From: CAVVGB01 sp963747715
GTDB taxonomy: Bacteria; Actinomycetota; Thermoleophilia; Gaiellales; Gaiellaceae
Assembly: GCA_963747715.1 (NCBI GenBank)
Contig: CAVVGB010000005.1
Location: forward strand, 120,253-184,252
Reading direction: 5' to 3'
DNA length: 64,000 bases
Shown: one piece after another, positions 32,742-41,720 of the stretch
How the letters are laid out: every line of letters begins with the position of its first letter
How positions within the stretch are numbered: the first letter of the stretch is position 1
Notes under the pieces: model-generated
Seen by the model: the letters and a program-made list of their open reading frames with translations, nothing else
What the model was told of the DNA's origin: nothing
The model's database searches: none
Program-made: the position numbers and the translations under genes

Positions 32742-33827
32742 TCAACCCTCCGCCTGCACCGGACGCTCGCCCGGCGTCACCTCGGGCGCAACGCGGCTCG
32801 CCGGAGCCTCATCGGGCGACGTCTCCAAATCGACGCGCGCGAGGGCGCGCTCGCCCTGCACGATCCCGGCCGCCCCGTCGCGTCCTTGCGACTTCACGAC
32901 CTCGAGCAGCGCGCGCGCTTCCTGGACGTCCTTCGCCACGTGCGGCGGGATGGGAAGCGGCACCTTGCCGCGCCTGAAGAGCGACATGGCGAAGCGCGTC
33001 TCCTTGAGTGCGGAGACGACGCCCTGCGTCTTCGGCACGAGCTCCGTCTCGCGCAGCCAACCGGTCGTCTTGGCCGAGTGGACGAACCAGTTGGCGTGCT
33101 TCGCCCCCATGTCGTGGTCGATACCCTCACTGATCGACTCGGCGCCGAGCTTCGCGATGGCGTCCCGCGGGTCGACGCCCTTCGGGCAGCGCTCGTTGCA
33201 GAAGTAGCACCTCGTGCAGTCCCAGATCCCGTGCTCGCTGTTATATGAGACGAGCCGCTCGACCTTGGAGCGGTCGCGAGGGTCGCCGACGAAGCGGAAG
33301 CCCTTGGCGAGCGCCGCGGGCCCGAGGAACTCCGGATCGGACTCCATCGAGTTGCACTCCGAGACGCAGCAGCCGCACATGATGCAGAGCGACTCCTTAT
33401 GGATCGGGTTCATCTCTTCCTGGGAGTGGCGGAACTCGCCGGCCGCCGGGTACTCCTCGTAGCCCGGGTCGAGCCACGGCTTCATGGCGCGGATCTTCGT
33501 CCAGAACGGGGTCATGTCCACGACCAGGTCCTTGACGACCGGCATGTTCCCCATCGCCGAGATGACGGGGACGTGACCGCTCTCGACGATCGGCAGCATG
33601 CGCTCCTTGCACGCGAGAATGGCGCGACCGTCCATGCGCATGCCGCAGGAGCCGCAGATCATCATGCGGCAGCTCTTGCGGTAGGCGAGCGTGCCGTCCA
33701 CCTGGTCCTTGATGAGGTCGAGCACGTCCAGGAGGCACGCCCACTCGGGCGCCTCGACGTCGTAGCGCTCGAGCACCTTCTCGCCGGTGGCCGGGTCGAA
33801 GCGCCAGATCTTCAGGGAGACGTCCAT
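32742..33827 (-). CDS. sdhB: Succinate dehydrogenase/fumarate reductase iron-sulfur subunit (E-type)
   Basis: 361 residues, longer than the usual ~240. The N-terminal [2Fe-2S] domain has SCRMMICGSCGMRMDG and ILAC. The C-terminal ferredoxin domain has CIMCGCCVSECNS (~148) and CTRCYFCNERCPKG (~205). In the last motif the position that is Val/Ile in ordinary SdhB is Cys, which predicts [4Fe-4S] instead of [3Fe-4S], as known for E-type enzymes. After ~260 there is a ~100-residue extension ending in a disordered Glu/Pro-rich tail. ATG 33827 overlaps the stop of the lipoprotein gene by one base. Confidence 0.92.
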   Translation of the reverse strand: MDVSLKIWRFDPATGEKVLERYDVEAPEWACLLDVLDLIKDQVDGTLAYRKSCRMMICGSCGMRMDGRAILACKERMLPIVESGHVPVISAMGNMPVVKDLVVDMTPFWTKIRAMKPWLDPGYEEYPAAGEFRHSQEEMNPIHKESLCIMCGCCVSECNSMESDPEFLGPAALAKGFRFVGDPRDRSKVERLVSYNSEHGIWDCTRCYFCNERCPKGVDPRDAIAKLGAESISEGIDHDMGAKHANWFVHSAKTTGWLRETELVPKTQGVVSALKETRFAMSLFRRGKVPLPIPPHVAKDVQEARALLEVVKSQGRDGAAGIVQGERALARVDLETSPDEAPASRVAPEVTPGERPVQAEG

Positions 33828-34672
33828 CAGCCGCCGAGGCCAAGCTTTTGCAGGTCGATGACCTCGTCATCAGGCGGCGGCTCCACGTCCACCTCGGCCC
33901 CGAAGTCGTACATCTCCATCGTCAGTGCCATCGTCGTCTCCTCGCCGTCCTGGTCGGCAGGCAAGGGCTGCTCGTATTTCATCCGCCGCGTCAAGCCGTC
34001 GCCGTCGATCCACACCTCGAACGGCATCGTCGGCTCGCCGGTCAGCTCGAGCACGCGCTCGAGCTCGTCCCGCGAGTCGGCGGGAATCTGCTCCAGAGCT
34101 TTCCGGAGGTCGACGGTGCCGCGGTAGTGGGTCGTCTCGACGCCGCGAACCTTCTCCGAGCCCAGCCGCTCGAAATCGTCACTCGCGCCGAGGAGGTACT
34201 TCAGCGTTTGTGTCGGGTCCGCTTGCTGGATCTGCCTCAGTTCCTCGAAGTCGACGCCGAGCTCCTCGCCGGCCACCGCGAGGTCGAGGCGGATCCATTC
34301 TTTCCCGCCGGGAAGCGCCGAGGTGATCTGGGAGGGGAGCTTCATGTAGATGACCAACCCGTCCATGACCAACTCCATCTCGCCGCCGAATGCCCCTCCG
34401 GTAGCGGCGCCAAGCTCGGACATGTCGAGGGTCATGCGGGCCTGTCGGCCCGTGTACTCGCCCTCGGCGCTGACCGTTACCGGTCCGCCCGCCACTCCAT
34501 TCACGGTTCCGGTGAAGCTGACGCGTGCGCTGCCCGCGTCGGCCGTCTTGGTGGCAGCGCCCGCCACCGCCGCTTGCGGAGACACCACCTCGGCCACATC
34601 CTCGGACCCACAGCCGGCGAGACCGAGCGCGGCCAGCGAGAACGTGACGAGCAGGGCGATGGTTCGGCTCAC
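33827..34672 (-). CDS. Lipoprotein, LolA/LppX-like fold, inside the sdh operon
   Basis: ~281 residues. The signal peptide ends in lipobox LAGCGS (Cys ~21), so it is anchored on the outer face of the membrane. The mature part resembles LppX/LprG/LolA-type half-barrels: GSARVSFTGTVNGVAGGPV, ARMTLDMSELG, LVIYMKLPSQI, GVETTHYRGTVDLRKAL, TMPFEVWIDGDGLTRRMKYE. These bind lipids or lipophilic molecules. GTG 34672 was chosen because AGGAAAGGAAG lies just before it and it overlaps the sdhA stop by one base. The nested ATG 34699 would add 9 residues. Translation is coupled on both sides, to sdhA and sdhB. Confidence 0.85.
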   Translation of the reverse strand: MSRTIALLVTFSLAALGLAGCGSEDVAEVVSPQAAVAGAATKTADAGSARVSFTGTVNGVAGGPVTVSAEGEYTGRQARMTLDMSELGAATGGAFGGEMELVMDGLVIYMKLPSQITSALPGGKEWIRLDLAVAGEELGVDFEELRQIQQADPTQTLKYLLGASDDFERLGSEKVRGVETTHYRGTVDLRKALEQIPADSRDELERVLELTGEPTMPFEVWIDGDGLTRRMKYEQPLPADQDGEETTMALTMEMYDFGAEVDVEPPPDDEVIDLQKLGLGG

Positions 34673-36355
34673 TAGTACTTCCTTTCCTCGGGCTGCCATT
34701 TGGTCATGCGGACCGGCTCCCAGGCGAGCTGCGGTCGGTCGTTCGCCCAGGATACGAGCGTATGCTTTAGGAAGTTATCGTCGTCGCGGTCCGGGTAGTC
34801 GTGAGGGCGGGCGTGCGCCCCGCGACTCTCCCGCCGCGCCAGACCGGCCTCGACCATGCAGGCGGCCAGCTCGAGCAGGAAGCCGAGCTCGAGCGCCTGC
34901 GTGAGGTCGTTGTTGAAGACCGTCCCTTTGTCCTCGACGACGACGCGGCTCGTAGCGCTGCCGGAGGCTGTCGATGATCTCGCCCTGCCGGCGCATCTGG
35001 TCCTCGCGACGGAAGACGCCGAAGTTCTCGTGCATCGTCGTGGCCATCTCGTCGCGGATGGCGTGCGGGCGCTCGCCTTCCGTGCGGTCGAGCAGCCGGT
35101 CAAGCTCGCGCTCGGCGTCGGAGACCATCGTCTCCGGAACGGTCACGGTCGTATGCGTCAGCGCGTACTCCGCAGCGGCCGCGCCGGCGCGCTTCCCGAA
35201 CGTGATCGTCTCCATGAGCGCGTTCCCGCCGAGCCGGTTGGCTCCGTGCACCGACACGCACGCGACCTCGCCGGCGGCGTAGAGGCCCTCAAGGGACGTC
35301 GCCCCCCAGAGATCCGTGTCGACGCCGCCCATGTGGTAGTGCGCGCCCGGCCGGACGGGGATCGGCTCGTGGATCGGGTCGACGCCGGCGAAGACCATCG
35401 AGAGCTCGCGCGTCCCATGGAGGCGCTCGACGATGCGCTCGGCGCCCAGGTGGCGGAGGTCGAGGAGCACGTTGCCGTCGACGCCGCGGCCCTCGTCGAT
35501 CTCCGTCTGCTCGGCCCGCGAGATGACGTCGCGGCTCGCGAGCTCCATCGCGTTCGGCGCGTACTTCTGCAGAAAGCGGTCGCCGTCCGCGTTCAGGAGG
35601 TAGGCGCCCTCACCGCGGCAGCCCTCGGTGATGAGGACCCCGGTGGGCGCGAGGGTCGTCGGGTGGAACTGCATCATCTCCATGTCCTTGAGCGGAACGC
35701 CGATGCGAAGCGCCATCGCCATCCCGTCCCCCGTGCACGCGTAGGCGTTGGTGGTCCCGGTGTAGAGCCGTCCGGCGCCGCCGGTCGCAAGGATCACGGT
35801 CTTGGCGCCGATCGTGCGCAGGCCCCCGTTCAAGAGGTCCCAGCAGATGACGCCCTGGCAGCGTCCTTCGTCCTCGACGAGCAGCCAGGCGAAGTACTCC
35901 TCGTACACGCGCAGGTCGCGCTTCATCACCTGTTCGTAGAGAACGTGGATCAGCACGTGGCCGGTGATGTCGGCGGCGTACGCGGTGCGCGGCTCGCCCG
36001 CCGCACCGAACGGCCGCTGCGCGATGCGCCCATCGTCGGTTCGCGAAAAGACGGCGCCCCAGTGCTCGAGCTGGTACACGTCCTCCGGCGCTTCGTCGCA
36101 GAGGACCTGGATCGCGTCCTGGTCGCCGAGGTAATCCGAGCCCTTGACGGTGTCGAAGGCGTGCTTCTCCGGGTCGTCTTCGGACGCGTTGCCGAGCGCC
36201 GCGTTGATGCCGCCTTCGGCCGCCCCGGAGTGGCTGCGAACGGGATGAATCTTGGAGATCAGGGCGACGTCCGCGCCCGTGTCGTGAGCCTCGATGGCCG
36301 CACGCATGCCGGCACAGCCGGCACCGACGATGAGCACGTCGTGCTGGGCTTCCAC
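34672..36355 (-). CDS. sdhA: Succinate dehydrogenase/fumarate reductase flavoprotein, with one apparent indel
   Basis: The catalytic subunit with covalent FAD. It has the dinucleotide fold VLIVGAGCAGMRAAIEA, the FAD-linking His in RSHSGAAEGGINAAL, MQFHPTTLAPTGVLITEGCR and RGEGAYL (active-site Arg/His), YHMGGVDTD and the C-terminal helical domain REDQMRRQGEI. The frame breaks near 34950 (after LRQRY) and resumes SRVVVEDKGTVFN, ending in the conserved ESRGAHARPHDYPDRDDDNF and WQPEERKY. Joined length ~560 residues. It starts at GTG 36355, with a possible -10 (TAGCGT) ending 8 bases upstream. First gene of sdhA-lipoprotein-sdhB-sdhE. Confidence 0.92.
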
Positions 36356-36422
36356 TGAAAGGGACGCTATCTGAACCGCGTGAGGGATTGCGCAGACGAC
36401 GCCGGGGTAAGATCCTGCGGTC

Positions 36423-37959
36423 GTGGCGAAGATGGCTTTCAGGCTGCCGAAGGCAGCCCGCGTGATCGAAAACCCGAGCTCCGACGAGGTGAAGGAGCTC
36501 GCTGCGCGCATGCCGAACGCGAGCAAGACCCGCCACGGCAACGTCAACGTCCAGACGGAAGTGGTCGCGCGCTCGAAGGGCTCGACGTTCCTCGTCACGG
36601 ACGAGCCGGACGGGACGCACCAGGCGATCTCGCGCGATGAGGCGGAGAGGTGGGCGGAGGCCCAGGACGCCTACATCGCCGGCCAGCAGATGGTGCAGAT
36701 CGACGGCTGGATCGGAACGGATCCGGACTTCCGCGTGCCGGCGCGCCTGTACATCGAGGCGGCCAACGCCAACATCGCCGGCATGCAGCAGCAGCTCTAC
36801 TTCCACACCGACGACCCCGAGCACGAGCCCGAGCTGACCGTGATCTACACCCCGAATCTGAAGGCCGAGGGCTACCCGGACGACCGGCTCATCAGCGTCG
36901 ATCTCGACCTCGGCGTCACGCGCATCTTCAACTCGGACTACTTCGGTGAGTCGAAGAAGGGCGGCCTGCGGATGTGGAACAAGCTCGTCTACGACCGCGG
37001 CGGGCTGCCCTCTCCACGCCGGCTGCAAGGTGATCCCGACCCAGCGTGGACGGCGCGTCGGCCTGATCGTCGGCCTGTCGGGCACCGGCAAGACGACGAC
37101 GACTTTCACGCGCCAGAACAACTCACTCCCCGTCCAGGACGATTTCGTAGCGTGGATGCAGGACGGCATCTACGTGACCGAGAACGGCTGCTTCGCGAAG
37201 ACGTTCGGCCTCAACCCGGAAGACGAGCCGACCATCTACGGCGCGGTCACGCAGCCGGACTCGTACCTCGAGAACGTCTCGCAGAAGGGCAACGAGGTCG
37301 ACTTCTACGACACGAGCTACACGCAGAACGGGCGCGCCACATTCCCGTTCTCGGTGATCGAGTCAGCGGCCACGATGGAGATCCCCGAGGCGCACTTTCT
37401 CCTCATCCTGAACAGGAACGAGGGGATCATCCCCGCCGTCGCGAAGCTCGAAGGACCGCAAGCGGCCGCGTACTTCATGCTCGGCGAGACGCAGGGAACG
37501 AGCGCGGGCGGTGCGGACGAGGCGGGCAAGTTCCTGCGCGTGCCCGGCACGAACCCGTTCTTCCCGATGCCGCACGACCATCAGGGCAACCGCTTCCTGG
37601 AGCTGCTCGCCGACCACCCGCTCGAGGTCTACTTGATGAACACAGGGCGCGTGGGCGGGCCCGAGAACGACGAGCGCTCGCGCAAGGTGCGCATCAGCCA
37701 CTCCTCCGCGATCGTCAAGGCGATCGCCGATGGCACAATCGAGTGGGAGTCGGACCCTGACTTCGGATATCTGGTCGCCGCGCAGGTGCCGGGGATCGGT
37801 GGCGAGGACAGTGCCGTGCTCCGCCCGCGCGAGCTGTACGCGTCGCAGGGCCGCTCCGACGATTACGCCGGGGTCGTGCAGCGGCTGAAGAGCGAGCGGC
37901 GCGCGTTCCTCGAGGACTTCCCGAGTCTCTCGGAGGACATCGTCGCGGCCGTCGACTAG
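36423..37959 (+). CDS. pckA: Phosphoenolpyruvate carboxykinase (ATP), with one apparent indel
   Basis: Converts oxaloacetate and ATP to PEP, the gluconeogenic exit of the TCA cycle. It has the N-terminal mobile domain (VARSKGSTFLVTDEPDG), RLYIEAANANIAGM and the substrate region DYFGESKKGGLRMWNKLVY. The frame breaks near 37008-37016 and resumes LHAGCKVI. The kinase P-loop GLSGTGKTTTT follows, then DDFVAWMQDGIYVTENGCF, SVIESAATMEIPEAHFLLIL and NTGRVGGPENDERSRKVRIS. Joined length ~512 residues, normal for the family. A TAAGAT box at 36408-36413 could serve as -10. Divergent from sdhA. Confidence 0.92.
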
Positions 37960-37987
37960 CACGTCTCTTCATGAACGCGCGCAGGCG

Positions 37988-39226
37988 GTGATTCCGGGCG
38001 GAGTGAATTCGCCCGTCCGCGCCATGCGCGCCGTCGGGCTCGACGAGCCGCTCTTCGTGCGGAGCGCAGCGGGCGCGTACCTGGAGACCGAGGACGGCCG
38101 GCGACTCGTCGACTGGGTGATGTCCTGGGGGCCGCTCGTGTTCGGTCATGCCGACGCGGAGATCGTCGAAGCGGTTCAGGAGGCGGCGGCGCACGGAACG
38201 ACGTTCGGCGCCTCGACGGAGCGCGAGGTGGAGCTCGCCGAGGAGATCGTGGATGCGGTCCCCTCCGTCGAGAAGGTGCGTCTCGTGTCCTCGGGCACCG
38301 AGGCGGCCATGAGCGCCGTGCGCTTGGCGCGCGGCGCGACTGGGCGCGACCTCGTCCTCAAGTTCGAGGGGTGCTACCACGGGCACGCGGACGCGCTCCT
38401 CGCGGCGGCGGGGTCGGGTGTCGCCACGCTGGGGATCCCGGCGAGCCCGGGGGTTCCGAAGGGCGCGACTGCCGACACGATCGTGGTGCCGTTCAACGAC
38501 GTCGAGGCCGTGAGCGCCACGGTCGAGCGCCACGGCGCCGAGCTGGCCTGCGTGATCGTCGAGCCCGTCGCGGCCAACATGGGAGTCGTTCCGCCCGAGC
38601 CGGGGTTCCTCGAGAGCTTGCGCTCGCTCACGAACCGCTGCGGCGCGCTCCTCGTCTTCGACGAGGTCGTGACGGGCTTTCGTCTGGCGCGGGGCGGCAC
38701 GCAGGAGCGCTTCGGCGTCTTCCCCGACCTGACGGTGCTCGGGAAGATCGCCGGGGGCGGGCTTCCGCTCGCTGCGTTCGGCGGGCGGGCGGACGTGATG
38801 GACGAGCTCGCGCCGGCGGGGTCCGTCTACCAGGCCGGAACGCTGTCGGGCAATCCCCTCGCAACGGCGGCGGCGCTCGTCGTCCTGCGGCGGCTGCGCG
38901 ACGCGGACGTCTACGGAGAGCTCGAGGCGAGCGCGACCGCGTTGGCCGAGGGCTTGCGCGAAGTGCTGGGCGCTGACGTCGCGGTGCAGCAGGTCGGCTC
39001 GATGCTCACCGTGTTCTTCCGTGCGGGGCGCGTGCGGGATTTCGCGGACGCGAAGGAGTGCGACACCGCCGCATACGCGGCGTTCTTTCGCCGGCTACTC
39101 GACCACGGCGTCTACGTGGCGCCGTCGCAATTCGAGGCGATGTTCGTCGCCACCGCGCACGGCGAGGATGAGATCGCTCAGACGGTCGAGGCGGCGCGCG
39201 GCTTGAACTCCTCGACGGCCGCCTGA
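37988..39226 (+). CDS. hemL: Glutamate-1-semialdehyde 2,1-aminomutase
   Basis: Makes 5-aminolevulinate, the tetrapyrrole precursor, from the semialdehyde supplied by HemA. 412 residues as called. It has IPGGVNSPVRAM, the PLP phosphate site SSGTEAAMSAVRLARG, GCYHGHADALLAAAG, VFDEVVTGFR, the Schiff-base Lys in VLGKIAGGGLPLAAFGG, and QAGTLSGNPLA. The family usually starts ~20 residues earlier with ...ERAQ. Those residues (HERAQA) are encoded upstream of GTG 37988 but no start codon is in frame, so another indel near 37965-37985 is likely. It overlaps the convergent hemA by 49 bases. Confidence 0.94.
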   Translation: MIPGGVNSPVRAMRAVGLDEPLFVRSAAGAYLETEDGRRLVDWVMSWGPLVFGHADAEIVEAVQEAAAHGTTFGASTEREVELAEEIVDAVPSVEKVRLVSSGTEAAMSAVRLARGATGRDLVLKFEGCYHGHADALLAAAGSGVATLGIPASPGVPKGATADTIVVPFNDVEAVSATVERHGAELACVIVEPVAANMGVVPPEPGFLESLRSLTNRCGALLVFDEVVTGFRLARGGTQERFGVFPDLTVLGKIAGGGLPLAAFGGRADVMDELAPAGSVYQAGTLSGNPLATAAALVVLRRLRDADVYGELEASATALAEGLREVLGADVAVQQVGSMLTVFFRAGRVRDFADAKECDTAAYAAFFRRLLDHGVYVAPSQFEAMFVATAHGEDEIAQTVEAARGLNSSTAA

Positions 39227-40177
39227 ACGAGCGCGCCGGCCCGCGGCGAAGGGTCGCGTTCCCGCTCGGACTCTGACAACGCAAGCGCGACGACGTCGCT
39301 GAGCGTCAGCGTCGTCACCGAGGCATGCCGGGAGACGCCGGGCTCCGCGTTCGGCGACAACCCGAGGTCGACGAGGAAGAGAGGTCTGGCCCGCCCGCGC
39401 ACGTCCGCTTCGCTGACGAGCGGCTCCGGAGCCGACGTGGCGAGCACGAGCAGGTCGGTGTCGGCCAAGAGCCCGGGCAGGCGCCCGAGCACGTCCGTCT
39501 CCGCGCCGACGGAGGTCGCAAGCTCGCGCGAGCGCTCGACGGCTCCTGTTGACGATCGTGAGCCGCCCGATGCCGAGCGCGCGCAGCCGCGCCGCCATCT
39601 GCGAGGCCGTCTCCCCCGCGCCGACGACGACGGCCGAGCGGTGCTCGAGGCTCTCCACGTTCGTCGACACCCAGTCGGCGGCGAGGTCGGTGAGGGAACG
39701 GCGAATCTTCGAGATGCCGAGCGCGCGCCGGATACGACGGCCGTGACGAAGCGCGTGACCGAAGAGCTCGGAGAGAGCGTCGCCGGAGGTTCCTGCCTCG
39801 ACGGCGCGACCATGCGCACGGCGCACCTGACCGAGGACCTCGTGCTCGCCGAGAAGCGCGGACTCGAGGCCGGCCGAGACGGCGATCAGGTGACCGACTG
39901 CCTGCTCGTCGCGGCGAAGCACGGTCTCGACGTGGCCGTTGCCGTCGAGCAGATCGTGCAGCTCGTCGGCGAGCGCGGACGCTGTCTCCTCCGGCGCGTC
40001 GGTTGCCGCGTAGAGCTCGAGGCGGTTGCAGGTGGAGAGAAGCACGACCTCCGGAACGCCGCGCTCGGCGATGCGTTGCAGGAGCGCGGGCACGGCCTCG
40101 TCCTCGAGGCGTGCACGGGCCAGCGTCTCCAGCGAGCTCGCGCGGAAGTCGGTGCCGACCTCTACGAAGTGCCGCAC
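39178..40177 (-). CDS. hemA: Glutamyl-tRNA reductase, short C-terminus, with one apparent indel
   Basis: Reduces Glu-tRNA to glutamate-1-semialdehyde with NADPH. It has the catalytic domain with Cys in LLSTCNRLELYA (~47), LLGEHEVLGQVRRAH (tRNA/substrate region), and the NADPH domain AVVVGAGETASQMAARL. The frame breaks near 39540-39545 (TIVNRS...VERSRELATS) and resumes DTDLLVLATSAPEPLV, VDLGLSPNAEPGV. The protein then ends at ~332 residues, just after AAVEEFKPR, so the ~90-residue helical dimerisation domain of standard HemA is missing. The space is filled by the convergent hemL. GTG 40177 follows a GACAAT box by 7 bases. Confidence 0.88.
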
Positions 40178-40220
40178 GTGACCAATTGTCGCAGGGACGT
40201 AGAGGGCCGCGCTTCGTATC

Positions 40221-40835
40221 TCAGCGTGCAAGCTTGCGCGGCGGCAGCGTCGCGTCGAAAGAGGCGCGCTCTGCGTACAGAAGAGCAGGGTCGGCGTGAA
40301 CGTCGAAACCAAGCGAGAGGAGGACGTCCGCTGTGGCGGGCTCCGTCGCGACGGCGTCTTCCCAGAGAGCTTCGCCGCGCTGGATCCGAAAGCTGCGCAG
40401 GCCGGCGGCCTCGAAGATCCCGAGCTCGTGGCCACCGAGCGCCTGTGGGTGGCCGGGGCCGGCCGTGACGTAGCGGATGGCGAAGCCCAGACCGGGTGCG
40501 TCGGCTTGCCCGCGACGAAAGCGCAGACGCGCGGGACGGAAGGGCGCGCCGAAAAGCGCTCCGCCGAGCCCGAACGGGGTGACGCGCGCGGCTACGAAGA
40601 ACACCGCGGGCTCGTCCTCGAAGCGCGTGTACAGGCGCACGTTCAGCTGTGAGAAGGACGGGACCGGCAGCCGGCCGAGACGACCGTTCTCCACGCGGTA
40701 GGTGACCACCGAGACGAGGTGCTTGCCGTCGACCTCCACGGGCTCGAAGCCGGGCGGGAGCTGGCGGGCCGCGACCTGGGGGTCCGTTTCCCAGCTCGCG
40801 ATGAGGAGATCGCGGACGGCGAGGGAGAGCAGCAC
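40221..40835 (-). CDS. DUF2071 family protein
   Basis: A 204-residue protein of the DUF2071 (YqjF-like) family. It has the opening DLLIASWETDPQVAARQLPP, GFEPVEVDGKHLVSVVTYRV, PSFSQLNVRLYTRFEDEPAV and FFVAARVTPFGLGGALF. The acetoacetate-decarboxylase-like fold is expected, but no function is established. GTG 40835 starts the conserved region. The frame stays open far upstream through the antisense of xerC, which I discount. Adjacent to hemA on the same strand (43 bases) and divergent from xerC. Confidence 0.8.
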   Translation of the reverse strand: MLLSLAVRDLLIASWETDPQVAARQLPPGFEPVEVDGKHLVSVVTYRVENGRLGRLPVPSFSQLNVRLYTRFEDEPAVFFVAARVTPFGLGGALFGAPFRPARLRFRRGQADAPGLGFAIRYVTAGPGHPQALGGHELGIFEAAGLRSFRIQRGEALWEDAVATEPATADVLLSLGFDVHADPALLYAERASFDATLPPRKLAR

Positions 40836-40871
40836 GGCAGGAAGCCTAGGCCGGGCGCGGAAAAGCCCGCC

Positions 40872-41720
40872 GTGGACACCGTTGCCGCGATCGAGCGGTT
40901 TCTCGCGAGCGCCGCGCTCTCCGAGGGCACGCGCAGGGCGTACCGGCGCGACTTGGAGGAGCTCGCGCGGTGGCTCGACGAGCGGAGGTTGGGGCTCGAC
41001 GACTTCGATGCGCGCGCATTCTCCGAGTACGCCGCCGACCTGGCCGCCGACCGCCCCGGACGCAAGCCGCGCAAGCTCTCGCAGACGACGATCGCGCGGA
41101 AGCTCGCCGCCGTGCGCTCGCTGCTTCGCGTCTCGCTCGGTGCGAGCCGTGTCCCGGATCTGCCGTTGCCGGGGCAGCGGCGCCGGCGTCTCCCGTACGC
41201 GCCACGCGCGAACGAGACCGACGAGCTGATCGAGGGCGTCGACGGCGACGGCGCGCTCGGCCTTCGCAACCGTGCGTTGTTCGAGCTCGTCTACTCGGCG
41301 GGACTGCGTGCGCAGGAGGTCGTCGACCTGTCGCTTGCAGACGTCGACTTCGAGCAGGAGCTCGTGCACGTGCACGGCAAGGGCGGCAAGGAGCGCCTCG
41401 TTCCGCTCGGCGAAGAGGCGTCGTACCGCCTTCGGCTGTACCTGGAGGGCGGTCGCTCGGCGCTCGCCCGCGACGCGGAGGACACGCTCTTCCTATCGGC
41501 GCGCGGCCGGCCGCTCGACACGTCCACGCTGCGCCGCCTGCTTCCGAATCCGCACCGGCTCCGCCACGCCTTCGCGACGCACCTGCTGGAGGGCGGTGCC
41601 GACCTCCGCGCCATCCAGGAGCTCCTCGGCCACTCCTCCCTTTCCACGACGCAGATCTACAGCCACGTCGACGCCAAGCGCCTCCGCAAGGTCTACGACC
41701 GCTCCCACCCCCGTGCCTGA
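40872..41720 (+). CDS. xerC: Tyrosine recombinase XerC
   Basis: A chromosome-dimer-resolution recombinase, 282 residues. The N-terminal SAM-like core-binding domain has TVAAIERFLASAALSEGTRR and YRRDLEELARWLDE. The catalytic domain has Arg in YSAGLRAQEVVDLSL, Lys in GKGGKERLVPLG, HRLRHAFATHLLEGGADLRA, LGHSSLSTTQIYSHV (His and Tyr). GTG 40872 matches the family start. It overlaps the second recombinase by 8 bases. It is labelled XerC because of the C-terminal HPRA-type end, but XerC/D identities could be swapped. Confidence 0.88.
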   Translation: MDTVAAIERFLASAALSEGTRRAYRRDLEELARWLDERRLGLDDFDARAFSEYAADLAADRPGRKPRKLSQTTIARKLAAVRSLLRVSLGASRVPDLPLPGQRRRRLPYAPRANETDELIEGVDGDGALGLRNRALFELVYSAGLRAQEVVDLSLADVDFEQELVHVHGKGGKERLVPLGEEASYRLRLYLEGGRSALARDAEDTLFLSARGRPLDTSTLRRLLPNPHRLRHAFATHLLEGGADLRAIQELLGHSSLSTTQIYSHVDAKRLRKVYDRSHPRA

